DNA from: Colias croceus
Lineage: Eukaryota; Arthropoda; Insecta; Lepidoptera; Pieridae
Assembly: GCF_905220415.1 (NCBI RefSeq)
Contig: NC_059555.1
Span: 8,486,001-8,550,000, forward strand
DNA: 64,000 nt
Direction of reading: 5' to 3'
Positions 50,844-61,371 of the stretch are shown in pieces (within the stretch, counting starts at the first letter, position 1; each line of letters starts with the position of its first letter). The notes under the pieces are model-generated. The model was not told the origin of the DNA. It searched no databases and was given only the letters and a program-made list of their open reading frames with translations. A program made the position numbers and the translations under genes.

Positions 50844-51343
50844 TTTATAATAAATAGATGAATATACTTTTAATATTTTCATTGTGAAACCCTATTAGTT
50901 ATCATAATAGACGTAAAGCAAAAAACGCAACGAAATAATATCGCAAAAGATAAGTCGATTTAAACACGCATGGAAATGTAATCGTCGATAAAGTCAAGTG
51001 ATTATTAAAAACAGTATTGTTTTTATATCTGATTAAATAATTGTTGAATATATTTGTTTTTTATTATGATAATAAATCTTAAGTTCAATTAGCTCATTGA
51101 TAATACTTTTCATTAGCATATAACCTATAAATAGCCAAGGTTCAACCTATACGGCACGTTTTAAATTACAAGGCAGATGTTCGACAATGTTAACAAACGA
51201 TATACCACGAAATATTTGTAGCAGTATGTACTTAAAAACGCCAGGTCGACGAAAACATCTGACGCTCAATTATCTACGCAAGTCGCAACCTACATCAGCG
51301 CGCGCTGTACGCAGAACGACAGACAGCAACAAGTCATAATAAA
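50844..51343. other. AT-rich intergenic DNA
   Basis: 3' flank of MADF gene 2, with AATAAA just after the stop. No other feature recognised. Confidence 0.5.
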
Positions 51344-51400
51344 GCGCGGTGCGGCAACGCGGGGAAAGTCGAGTCGGTGCGGCAACGTCGCGATCGATAC
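51344..51400. promoter_or_regulatory. GC island with two GTGCGGCAACG motifs
   Basis: GTGCGGCAACGCGGG (51349-51363) and GTGCGGCAACGTCGC (51377-51391) in direct orientation, the second running into GATCGATACAGC, a CGATA-containing site. No gene start beside it was recognised. Confidence 0.5.
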
Positions 51401-51949
51401 AGCTGGGTCGCTCGCCCGCCTGACCCTTCCGATACCAGAGAATTTATTTTATACATTTTACCTACAAAGTCACTTGAATGATTTCGTTCTTTGATTTTCG
51501 GTTGGGTTTTATTTGAGAATATATTTATTTTAAGAATTTGATAATGTTTTCTTGCATTAAAATTCAAAACTAAATGCAAGTAGGTAGTATTAAAAATTAA
51601 AAGATAATCACGTACGCATTTTACACATTCCATATTAGAGTAAAAAATATCGTCGACACAGACTAAAGCAAAGAACAACGCAGTTGTAATAAAAACAATC
51701 TATAAATTATCTCGAAACATGCGCTGATAAGACAATTATAACAGTAATTATGAAGTCATTTATTATTAGGAGAAGGCAAAACAAATAATTGAAGTGAATG
51801 CGTCTTATATTTATGAATAGATTTCCTTGAATACTTAGATGTTTTTTCTATGGGAAAGTAATAAAGAGTACCTAGACGCATAAACAATAAAATAACACTA
51901 CAAAGTCTTTGTGTTTTTTTAGTAAATGCTAATTGTGGATAATTTATAT
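51401..51949. other. AT-rich intergenic DNA
   Basis: No gene recognised. The 114-codon minus-strand frame at 51334-51678 crosses the GC island and shows no domain. Confidence 0.45.
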
Positions 51950-52140
51950 ATAACTAGAGGTCCGCCCCGGCTTCGCCCGTGGTACATATTTCGCAATAAA
52001 AGGTAGCCTATGTCCTTTCTCGGGTATCAAAATATCTCCATACCAAATTTCATGCAAATAATTGGTTCAGTAGTTTAGGCGTGATTGAGTAACAGACAGA
52101 CAGAGTTACTTTCGCATTTATAATATTATTAGTATGGATA
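51950..52140 (+). repeat. Family Y interspersed repeat
   Basis: CTAGAGGTCCGCCCCGGCTT, CGCCCGTGGTACATATTT, CCATACCAAATTTCATGC and a TAATATTATTAGTATGGATA end. This is a widespread short lepidopteran repeat, related to the one in the MADF gene 1 intron. Confidence 0.7.
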
Positions 52141-52380
52141 CACAGCTATAAGTACCTAGCTATTACTTGAAGAAATTACTAAGATTCCTACTTTGATATT
52201 TTACGCAGTTTACGAAGTAGGTATGACTAAAAATACATAGCAGGTAGGTGTGTAGTATTCAAAATGATTAAGATTACATCTGTTTATTTCTATTGTTTAT
52301 AAAAACTTTCAATATACCTACAGTAAAGAATCGTAGATACCAAAAACAAAATGTCTCGATATTTTCTAGGTTTATAGACT

Positions 52381-52778
52381 AACAAGTGATAACTGCGTTA
52401 AAAACAACCGACTTCAAACTTGCACTTGCAAAATTTACAAATACCTACAGACAAAAATGCTCATAAAATAAAAACTACTGGGCTTATCCGAATAAAATAC
52501 CTACAGACAAAAATGCTCATAAAATAAAAACTACTGGGTTTATCCGAATAAAATACCTACAGACAAAAATGCTCATAAAATAAAAACTACTGGGCTTATC
52601 CGAATAAAATTTTTATGGGACCAATTCGACACCATCCCGCATCAAACAAAAAAAGAATCACGTAAATCGGTTCAGAAACCTCGGAATAATCGGTGTACAT
52701 ACATAAAAAAAAAAAAAAAAAAAAAAATTATACCGGCCGAATTGATAACCTCCTCCTTTTTTTTGAAGTCGGTTAAAA
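52381..52778. mobile_element. AACCGACTTC-ended MITE, copy 2
   Basis: Same family as 15056-15328, with the same left end (AACAAGTGATAACTGCGTTA) and inverted AACCGACTTC/GAAGTCGGTT ends. It is longer because an internal 56-bp segment is present three times (52444, 52500, 52556) and because of a run of about 23 A residues near 52706. Non-coding. Confidence 0.75.
52444..52609. repeat. Three 56-bp tandem repeats inside the MITE
   Basis: Units begin CCTACAGACAAAAATGCTCA at 52444, 52500 and 52556. The first two are complete 56-bp copies and differ at one base (GGGCTT versus GGGTTT). The 15-kb copy has a single unit, so the expansion is local. Confidence 0.85.
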
Positions 52779-52838
52779 AGTGACGTCAAACCACCCAGAT
52801 AGAAGCGAACATGAAGCGAACTAAGCTATACTATAATA

Positions 52839-53030
52839 ACTAGCGACCCGCCCGCGTATACTAATTACTAAAACCTTCCTCTTGAATCACTCTATCTATT
52901 AAAATAAACCGTATTAAAATCCGTTGAAAAGATTTAAACATACATAGGGACACAGGGACAGAGAAAGCGACTGTTCTATACTATGTATATCTTATATCTA
53001 TAATATATTTTGTGCTATATCCACGCACGT
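52839..53030 (+). repeat. Short interspersed repeat fragment
   Basis: TAACTAGCGACCCGCCCGCG, AAAATCCGTTGAAAAGAT and ACATAGGGACACAGGGACAG are phrases of the same group of lepidopteran repeats. A related piece is at about 25015-25130. Confidence 0.5.
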
Positions 53031-53643
53031 GGCGCATCGCGACATTCCGAGAATGTGGGTTAAATATTTTAATGGACATTGTGCAATATATTGTCGGAGA
53101 AAAGTTATTTCTAGGTCAGGCTCTGTAAAGAAATATTCTGCCATTTGTGACATAGTTGTACACGTTTAAGGAAGAATTGTTGAAATATTTCCAATAGATT
53201 GAGAAGATAAGCGTATTGAACTGGAATGAATATTATTTACACACGCTTTTCCTCGTGTATCAGTATATAGGTAGACAAATTCTATGAATCATTCGCAGTA
53301 AATACGCATTTAACCTTGAAGGAAACAGAGTTTTAGAACCATCTAGAAATTACATCGAAATTAGTTAAAAACAACAAAAAACACAATCAAGAACCTGTTA
53401 GAAACCCATTACAAAATGTTGCGAAAGCCAGGCCACCTACACAGTTTTTCAGTCTAGAAAGCCCGGTCTGTAACCCTGAATGTATAACCTGTGGAACTGG
53501 TCCCGAGATCTTGCGGTTAATGATAATAGTGGACTCATAACTTTGTATGGCCAGCGTATGGGGTATATGTTTTCTATTGTCGAGTTGGACGTGTATGGAT
53601 GACTATTTTTCTTTATTGTGTAAATTACTTTAACATAAGAATA
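53031..53643. other. AT-rich intergenic DNA
   Basis: 5' flank of the LTR element, ending in its target-site duplication. The minus-strand 101-codon frame at 53449-53754 runs into the LTR and is not a gene. Confidence 0.5.
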
Positions 53644-53648
53644 AAAAG

Positions 53649-53863
53649 TGTTGGCACCATAAATTGGATATTGATAATCTGTGGTACACACAGCGTCATC
53701 TGGCAACACTATATTTCGGGAAGACATCTTTGATTTTACATTGGTCTTATACACGGCATTCTATACAATCCTTTTCTGTTAATTACTATTTACAATTGTT
53801 ACATGAAATAAAATATACATTGAGATTAATTGCTTTCTATTATACAACCCGACATACATAACA
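53649..53863 (+). repeat. 5' LTR
   Basis: 215 bp, TGTTGGCACC...ACATACATAACA, matching 54643-54857 with no difference found by eye. A 65-codon frame inside it occurs in both LTRs and is incidental. Confidence 0.9.
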
Positions 53864-53881
53864 GATTGGCGACGAGGATGG

Positions 53882-54001
53882 GATGTCTTTATTATCTGAT
53901 CAATATGTCTGTGATGTATCTTTCCATCTACTTCCACCTCGTAATGTAATTTTCCTTTCCTCTCTAATATTCTTCCAAATTTCCATTTGTTACTATCATA
54001 C
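53882..54001 (-). repeat. Inverted 120-bp copy of integrase segment
   Basis: Reverse complement of 54207-54326, with no mismatch seen and equal length. It begins 4 bp after the primer-binding site and lies 205 bp from its partner, so an element transcript can fold into a hairpin. Confidence 0.9.
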
Positions 54002-54024
54002 TTACTATTACTATCATACTTTTA

Positions 54025-54624
54025 ATGATGTATAGAAAAACACCTAATAGCTCTACAGGGCAGAGTCCAGGAGAAATGATGTTTAAAAGAATATATAGAA
54101 CAAGAATAGATTTAGTGAAAAGAAAACAAGAAGTTAGAGATTGCAACAATGAAGAATTAAAGGTAAACAAAGAGTTTAAACCAGGGGATAGAGTACAAAT
54201 AAGGATGTATGATAGTAACAAATGGAAATTTGGAAGAATATTAGAGAGGAAAGGAAAATTACATTACGAGGTGGAAGTAGATGGAAAGATACATCACAGA
54301 CATATTGATCAGATAATAAAGACATCTTGTTTGAGTGAGAACATTAATACACCAGATACTTACCGACCAACGTACCTGCAAGAGGATTCACCTACACCAG
54401 CTTCACCTGAAAAAGAATGCATACAACCTAGCCCTACAGTAATATTACATACAAGTCCTACTCGAAGAAGATCATCTACACAGCCAGTAGAAAGTCCAGG
54501 AAATTACCAACCAGAAAACCTTGTACCAGAAACAATTCCAGATACACATGAACCTACACCGTCCAGAATTGAAATCCGTCGTAGTACTAGGATGAGAAGA
54601 CCTCCAAAAAGATTGAACCTTTGA
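54025..54624 (+). pseudogene. Integrase C-terminal remnant of LTR element
   Basis: A 199-codon open frame beginning YRKTPNSSTGQSPGEMMF, then FKPGDRVQIRMYDSNKWKFG and HRHIDQI. This order (end of the catalytic core, then the GDRV...W..G chromodomain-like or GPY-type region) is that of the C-terminus of a Ty3/gypsy pol polyprotein. The tail is proline- and serine-rich and ends in RRSTRMRRPPKRLNL. Everything upstream of it, including the catalytic triad, is deleted, so it cannot integrate DNA. The frame has no stops, in line with young age. Its initiating ATG is not meaningful. Confidence 0.75.
54207..54326 (+). repeat. Original copy of inverted 120-bp segment
   Basis: In-frame part of the integrase remnant. 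It has an exact inverted duplicate at 53882-54001. Confidence 0.9.
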
Positions 54625-54642
54625 ATTTATAACGAGGGAGAG

Positions 54643-54857
54643 TGTTGGCACCATAAATTGGATATTGATAATCTGTGGTACACACAGCGTCATCTGGCAA
54701 CACTATATTTCGGGAAGACATCTTTGATTTTACATTGGTCTTATACACGGCATTCTATACAATCCTTTTCTGTTAATTACTATTTACAATTGTTACATGA
54801 AATAAAATATACATTGAGATTAATTGCTTTCTATTATACAACCCGACATACATAACA
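54643..54857 (+). repeat. 3' LTR
   Basis: Identical in length and apparently in sequence to the 5' LTR, preceded by the polypurine tract and followed by AAAAG. Confidence 0.9.
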
Positions 54858-54862
54858 AAAAG

Positions 54863-56879
54863 ATTATTATAAAAGCAATTTACTCGATATCACACAACGA
54901 AACTATTAAATCGAGAGTGAACTAATATGTCATTAACTAATAGATCGTCAGATAAAAATATCACGCATAAAATTATCTGCTGCTGAGCAATAGTTCACTA
55001 ATTTTAAAGGTGAAATAAAATAAAAATTGATATACCAATCGTTATGAAATAAAACAATAGTTTCTACATTATAACGAAGTACAAGTACACGAAGAACAAA
55101 AACAAAACAACTTATTATAATATATAGGTACCTAACTTATTATATAGCTATTACACGAGGTAATATTAATCAATTAATCATCAATAACATTTATGAAGAA
55201 AACAGAACTTTAGCGATAAAGAAATTAGAAATGTCTAATAGTTATGAACGTAAACAGCGAGCAACAAACTGAGATAGTTATACATTTTTAAATAGACATG
55301 TTTAGTGTTTACGCTATAACTTTTGAGCAAGATAAATATTTGTTTGCGAAATATGAAAACAGGTCATTAATTAGAAATAGGCTAGTTGATAGCAAGGTAT
55401 GATAATAATAAAGATATGGTAATGATGCTCAGATAAAGCGTGAATAATAATAGCGTATGCAAGTATATAGCAATAAGTAATCTAAATGAATGGACTAAAT
55501 ATAACGAAAAGCGATCTGTAACCTTGAGGCGTGCCACGTGGGCCGGTCGATACCGCGCGGACGGCAGCCGAGAGCAAGTCTAGGAATGTGGATCAAAACC
55601 TACTTAATATAGACGATGTAAACAGAAATGTACGTTTTTGTGTTTATAATAAATCCGCGCTATATATTTTCACATGTGAACTGATATTGATTGTTGAAGG
55701 GTTTATAAATTAGGTGATGTTGTGAATTAAAATAAGTGTTTAAATTCTACAAATAGATTAAGAAACACAGTATAAGAAAACAGAGAAAGTTATAGATTAA
55801 GTTTTTGTATAAAGTATCTTCATTTACGCCATCGTCTCTAGTTACATTAGACACTTTTTCAATTAAAAAGATAAGAAGAGATTTAAATTTTAAACAGTAA
55901 GGAAAAAGTTAAAAGACTATAAAGAATCCTGGGTATACCGTAAAGAGGTATCGTCAGGCAGTAACTCAAACGATAATAATTATATATAAGCACATTATAT
56001 CTCCAGTACAGTTTTATGATTATAGTAAAACTTGATTCTCGTAAAATATCGAGTTGATGTGAAATGGAGGAGCGAGGCACTTAGCATATCAATCAAACTG
56101 TGTCTATGAGAAGAAAATTTTCCACTTAGGTTAACTATTTATTAACGGGTTTAAACTCGGTTTTTTAAATATGAAATAAATAATAGTCAAAAACTTGAAA
56201 GAAATTGTATACGTAGGTCGGTACGTAAATCATTTTTTATATTAAATGTTCAAATAATTCCGATCAATCCCTGTACTATGTAACTTGTAGTTCACTATAT
56301 CAGAACTGTCGTTCGTGTTTGGATTCCATCAAATAAATATAATAAATAACCATCAAACGAACGTGACGTTATTTTATAAATATAAAATTGACCTTCATAT
56401 TATAAAGCATAAACGTTCACACAAAAGCATGAAAATTGGATTCGCCACGTAAATTAATTAGAGTAAGGGCAACATAAACTTTTAATTATATAAAGAAGTT
56501 TAAGAAAACTCCGTTTGCGAACTGAAATAGGAAATTGGAGTGTTCGTGACCATAAAAGAAAGTGCCGGCAGTAAAAAGGGTGCGATAGCAAGGAATTGAA
56601 GTTTCAACTTTGAATTTCCCGAGCTCGAAACTTTTGTGATGGATATCTTGGGATGTGAACCGGAGTTACGTGGTTTTGTGACATATAAATGCGAGTATAT
56701 ATGTATTGTACGAATATTCAACAATTTCTTTGTTTTATATATACCTAAGTATTACACTCATATTGTTTAAATATATTAGAATATTAGATACAACTAAGTA
56801 AATTAATGGAATTATTTTTCATGTATAGAAGGTATGTTTATGCCACTAGACAACTGATGACTGTATACATATTAACTAA
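54863..56879. other. AT-rich intergenic DNA
   Basis: No gene recognised. A short GC patch at about 55530-55570 (GTGCCACGTGGGCCGGTCGATACC) includes an E-box and a TCGATACC site. Minor frames lack support. Confidence 0.45.
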
Positions 56880-57086
56880 CGCCACGGCCACTCACCCCCT
56901 CCCACTAAAAGTAAACACCTCATCCCGCTGCCCGCACCGCGCACGATCACACGTCAGTTAGCTTGCTCTTACCGCAGGGAAGACACGCGCGAAGTTTACG
57001 CTTGACAACATTAATCAAATTGTATACTTATTATTTTTGATTAGTGAAAATCGATTTTCGTTTTTAAAAAAAATAATTGCAAAAAA
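56880..57086 (+). promoter_or_regulatory. Promoter of THAP gene
   Basis: C-rich stretch (CACTCACCCCCTCCCACT, CCGCTGCCCGCACCGCGC), then CACACGTCAGTTAGC, a good match to the arthropod initiator TCAGTT at about 56954, giving a leader of about 130 bases to the ATG at 57087. A diverged copy of this region lies at 10959-11125 on the other strand. Confidence 0.6.
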
Positions 57087-57730
57087 ATGGTTAGATCTTG
57101 TGCTGTTTACGGGTGTTTTACATCAGACAAATATGATGCAAACAGAAGATTTTTTAGTTTTCCAAGTGACGAGGCAATGTAAGTCAATTAATATCTCACT
57201 TAATTTCTAAGGTACAATATACGTATTGAGCATAGATTTGAACTGTTTATGTAATCTACTTCAATAATTTACATAATTGTCAAATATTTTCCAGGTGTTT
57301 GCTGTGGTTACGAGTTGTTGGTCGCTGGGATTTGGCAGAAAAACCCATCGCAATACTTTCCAAAAGATATTATGTGTGCGATCTGCATTTTAAATCTACA
57401 GACCATAATGTTAAAAAATTAAAAAGGAGCGCAGTCCCATCATTTAATTTGCCAGATTTGTCTGGAGCAAAAAATCCAGAAAAATCCATCCAAACCGAAG
57501 AAAAAGAAACCAACGAAGCTTCCACACAGACAGATTCGAAAATTTCGCGTATTTCACATGCTGAACAAAGTACTCAAACAAAAAAAAAACATTTACTTAG
57601 CAAAAACTCTCGAAAAGGGAAGTTACAAAAAGACTTACGAAAACAATGCAAAAAGCGGAAAGTTCTTGAAAATCAGTTGGAGTGTGTAACTTCTGGTCAA
57701 AATGACAACTCGTTAAACTTGTGCAACTAA
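57087..57730 (+). CDS. Small THAP-domain protein, 175 aa
   Basis: Exon 1 57087-57178, intron 57179-57294 (GTAAGT...TTCCAG), exon 2 57295-57730; the join gives 175 residues. Residues 1-84 are a complete THAP zinc finger: C5, C10, then C59 and H62, with W35 and the AVPSFNLP box at 77-84. A linker with three spaced motifs (SIQTE, STQTD, STQTK at 95-127) and a lysine-rich, probably coiled-coil tail (about 127-165) follow. It should bind DNA in the nucleus and may dimerise through the tail; the target is unknown. It resembles host THAP genes rather than a transposase. A broken paralog of exon 1 and its promoter is at 10.9-11.1 kb. AATAAA lies about 35 bp past the stop. Confidence 0.8.
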
Positions 57731-58461
57731 AAAATATTTAGTAATTATGTAACCTTTATGTAACTTAATAAACTTACTAGATTTGCAACGCAAACTTAAA
57801 CGAAAGATTTCGTTTTGTCAACAATACGTAAATACCTGTAAATACTAAATACCTCTAAATACGATTCGATAAAAGATCTTTCAAGGATAAGTCATATCGA
57901 CATAAATATTTTAGTGTGAGTAATTTATAGTTATCCTGTATTATAAGTATAATTATAATATATTATGGTTTGAAAATAAATACATTTTTTATTTCAATTG
58001 TGTGGTTTACTAAACTATTAATAAAATTGATTAAAAAATAAATAAATTCACAATTACAATTCATTCATTGACTTTTTCGTGTCAATGGTTCATTTTAAAT
58101 ATTTTGTCTGCTCAGAAATTATTTCTTAAAATACTTTTCATAGGGATTGATTTAAGAATATAGGTGAATTTTCGGTAAAAATTATTGAAACTGTCTGTCA
58201 AAACCTTAGACTAGAGTAACTATATAATATTAGTAAACTATAGAGGGCGGGTGTCACATCTTTCAGTTGTGCCAATCTTAAGCAGACATTTGTCAGTTAA
58301 AAAGACTTTGATAGTGACGTCCATGCTTGATACTGGGAAATATAGATAGTTGTAATTATGAATAATTTGTAACGTATGGATTGCTCTAATACTTAAACAA
58401 TTTTTATATAAAAACAAATAAAATATTTCTCGTTAGCATAAGAATATAGTAGTGACATGCG
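57731..58461. other. 3' flank of THAP gene, AT-rich
   Basis: Contains AATAAA near 57766; otherwise no feature recognised before the hairpins at 58462. Confidence 0.5.
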
Positions 58462-58495
58462 CTTAGAGTATACATAGCTTTATGTATACTCTAAG
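58462..58495. repeat. 15-bp hairpin
   Basis: CTTAGAGTATACATA and its exact reverse complement are separated by GCTT. It lies just left of the larger foldback and may be part of the same element. Confidence 0.8.
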
Positions 58496-58498
58496 GTC

Positions 58499-58696
58499 AA
58501 AACGATAATTTTGTATGGAGTGTCCGGGGTGTGACTAAACGGTAAACATAAGGACATTCTCCCATTGCGATACGCACAGGCGATTCAAGTATCCTGCATG
58601 TGATACTTGAATCGCCTGTGCGTATCGTAATGGGAGAATGTCCTTATGTTTAGCGTTTAGTCACACCCCGGACACTCCATACAAAATTATCGTTTT
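58499..58696. repeat. Foldback element, 95-bp arms, 8-bp loop
   Basis: 58499-58593 is the reverse complement of 58602-58696 with about two mismatches in 95 bp. The loop is CTGCATGT. Arms include GTGTCCGGGGTGTGACTAAAC and AAGGACATTCTCCCATTGCG. A piece of one arm also occurs at 10794-10832. The near-perfect fold could form a long RNA hairpin. Non-coding. Confidence 0.9.
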
Positions 58697-58701
58697 CAGC
58701 G

Positions 58702-58990
58702 TGACGAAAACATGTAAAATTTTCGTCGGCACCATCTTGGATTTTAGTTTTGACCTCATATTGGTTAATAGCTACCCCGAAAACCATGAAAACGACACCC
58801 ATGTCGAAAAGATGTCAAATTTTCGTCGGCGCCATCTTGGAATTTAGTTTTGACCTCATATTGGTTAATAGTTACCCCAAAAACCATGAAAATGACACCC
58901 ATGACGAAAAGATGTAAAATATTCGTCGGCGCCATCTTGGATTTTAGTTTTGACCTCATAATATGGCTAATAGCTTTCCCAAAAACCACT
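58702..58990. repeat. 100-bp tandem repeat, nearly three units
   Basis: The phrase TTCGTCGGC(A/G)CCATCTTGG recurs at 58722, 58822 and 58922, a period of 100 bp, with TTTAGTTTTGACCTCATA and ACCATGAAAA(C/T)GACACCC in each unit. Units differ by a few bases. It begins right after the foldback. Several 60-74 codon frames on both strands arise from the repetition. Confidence 0.85.
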
Positions 58991-59945
58991 CACATTTGCA
59001 AATGTTTTTGCTCCTTAGGAAAAGTTCAGATTTCCTAGGTAATGTGACGAATCTAATTTATTTAATTCGGACCGTATCTCGAAATAACATACATGTAACA
59101 TATTTTCTAAGAATTGTATACAATGCCGGATTTAATACATTGCCGGTAACATAATAATAAATTATGTATGATAATTCTTAAAAAAGTATTTTAAACATTT
59201 CTTAAAAAGCTTAGATATTGCATACAATGGTTTATGGTACATACCTACTAGAGGTTTTGTAAAACACACACTTTTTTTAAAGTTAGTTACTAACTAACAT
59301 ACTTATCAGAATAATTGTACCTACTAATAAAAGTACAAAAAAGAATTTTTAAAATTCGTAATAAATTAAAAATAATATCAAGTATGAAGATGGTGTATAA
59401 AATGGAATGCGCTATGTTTACGTGAGCGCGATGTTCCCGCGAACCACGTGGCGACGTTAGATACCTAAATTTGAGTAACGCAGATTTGTGACAGCGTCAT
59501 TAAGTACTAGGCAAAAATATACGATATTTGATACCAACTCTTGGGATATCTTCTAAAAATTTAACATGAGGTGTATATTCGAGTATTGTAATTTATAGAT
59601 ACATATTACATATAAATTTTTTTTCTGTGATAAATACTAAACAACAATACGTAATATACAGACCTAATAATAATTATTATTATTCGAACATAAGGTAAAA
59701 GGTTACATACAGGCTACCTACTGTATATAAATATAAATCAAACTGTTTGTTGATTGACTCTAGCTATTAAATTTGTGTATGAGTTAATATACCTATGGGA
59801 AGCCTATGAGAATAGGTATATTATCTAGGTCCTACAACAAAAGAACAATTAAATAAGTACGTATGTGGTTCTAAGTTTTTAGAATAGTTGATTTTATTTA
59901 TTTATGAGTACCCATAGTAAGAAAAACTTAGTAAGTAAATAAAAG
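58991..59945. other. AT-rich intergenic DNA
   Basis: No gene recognised. A small GC patch at about 59420-59460 (GCGCGATGTTCCCGCGAACC, ACGTGGCGACGTTAG) contains part of the recurrent motif. Confidence 0.45.
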
Positions 59946-60694
59946 AACTAGGTACAGTCACGAGCAATAATATATGCCTAGGGGGCGATGTGCAAAAATA
60001 TCTGTCACTAGAACAAATTCAATAATATCTGTCTGCCCGTATACAGCAAAAATATCTGACATTAGTAGGCAGCATAATAAAGTGGCATCAAAATTATGTG
60101 ACGAAAATGTACAGCAAATAATTGTGATAACCTCTCACAGCATAAATATGTGACGTCGCCTAGGAGGCAATAATATCTGACACGATTATATTTTCAGTTG
60201 AATTTAAAATTTACAAAACAAATAAATATTATTTACGTTATTTATTGTATGCATACTACATTTATGTCTAGATATATCATAATATTATATCACGATTAAA
60301 TTGAAATATTCACTAAGTGATATATTTTCTATGATCTATCCGCGGCTAGCATGTCACATTTCGAATTTATTTTGTTTTGTTTGACGTTAGCGGCTTTTGA
60401 CATAATAATTATATACCTATGTCGCAGTCATCTGGTAGAATGTGCTATTTGATTGAATGACTGGCGCGTTCATTTCATTCATGGCGACATTTATTTAATG
60501 ACTAAAGGACAACTCGTCAATTTCTAAACGTCATTTAGCACAGTAGTCGTTGGTCTGGTTATGGTGGTGTGGTTGAGTTCGATATAATTTTTAAATACAC
60601 AGAAATAGGCGCCAGCGCTGCTCGCAACCGTCTTCTTGTGGATAGTGTAAATTCTCAGCAACTTTTGTTTTTCAATGAACGCAATAGTCATCTA

Positions 60695-60813
60695 TCTATA
60701 CATATAATAAATCTGTAGAAGGGTCAATTCTGTACATTGAAAATATTGAAAAAATAAATAGCAGGGGGTGTTACTGGATCGATACCAAACCCAAATATGT
60801 AATTAAAAAAATT

Positions 60814-60846
<33 letters not shown>

Positions 60847-61168
60847 ATGTTCAGGCATCACGTGAAAACTAACGGTTCGATTTCGATGAAACTTGGTATA
60901 ATTATACCTTATTATCCTGGGCGTAAAATAGGATACTTTTTATCCTGGAAAAATACGCAGAAAAAATTAATCTTAATTTTTCAGTTTTATCCATAGACGT
61001 TGTTCTGTAGAACCGCGAACACACGTTGCGTATTATTATAGGCCTACCCGTATTTGGGTCCAATAGATATTTATAAGATGCCATTGTCAGAGTTACTCAA
61101 AATGGAGAAATAAACCATCCACGCGAAGACCGACATCCGCGCGGACGGAGTCGCGGGCGGAAGCTAGT
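60695..61168 (+). repeat. Repeat family Z nested in the 2.6-kb element
   Basis: Begins ATCTATACATATAATAAATC, includes a (GTCT) microsatellite at about 60814-60846 and AACGGTTCGATTTCGATGAA, and ends CGCGGGCGGAAGCTAGT. A fragment of its 3' end is at 18732-18803. Class not certain. Confidence 0.65.
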
Positions 61169-61371
61169 TCAACAATATGCCGAGCCTTACATCCGGATTA
61201 TAACATTCCCCTTAGGCTATGTTATAATCCGCTAACTAGTTGGACGTTGAGTGACGGTTGCAAAATCAACGTTCGGCCTAGTCATTCAATTGAATGTCGT
61301 CATTCAATGATCGCGTTAGACATATACCGTCGCTCTATGTTATAATATATCAAACATGTCATGGACGCCAG

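Larger units (their letters stand above)
53644..54862 (+). mobile_element. Ty3/gypsy-type LTR retrotransposon, internally deleted
   Basis: Complete structure: 5-bp duplication AAAAG (53644-53648 and 54858-54862), two identical-looking 215-bp LTRs (53649-53863 and 54643-54857) starting TG and ending CA, a primer-binding site TGGCGACGAGG (53867-53877) fitting the 3' end of a tRNA-Ser, and a purine-rich tract AACGAGGGAGAG just before the 3' LTR. Only about 780 bp lie between the LTRs. Gag, protease, reverse transcriptase, RNase H and most of integrase are missing. LTR identity implies recent insertion, and the element must have been mobilised in trans. Confidence 0.9.

Noticed and set aside
53664..54855. 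Two identical 65-codon ORFs, as a possible duplicated gene
   Set aside because: They are inside the two identical LTRs of a retrotransposon and have no domain features.
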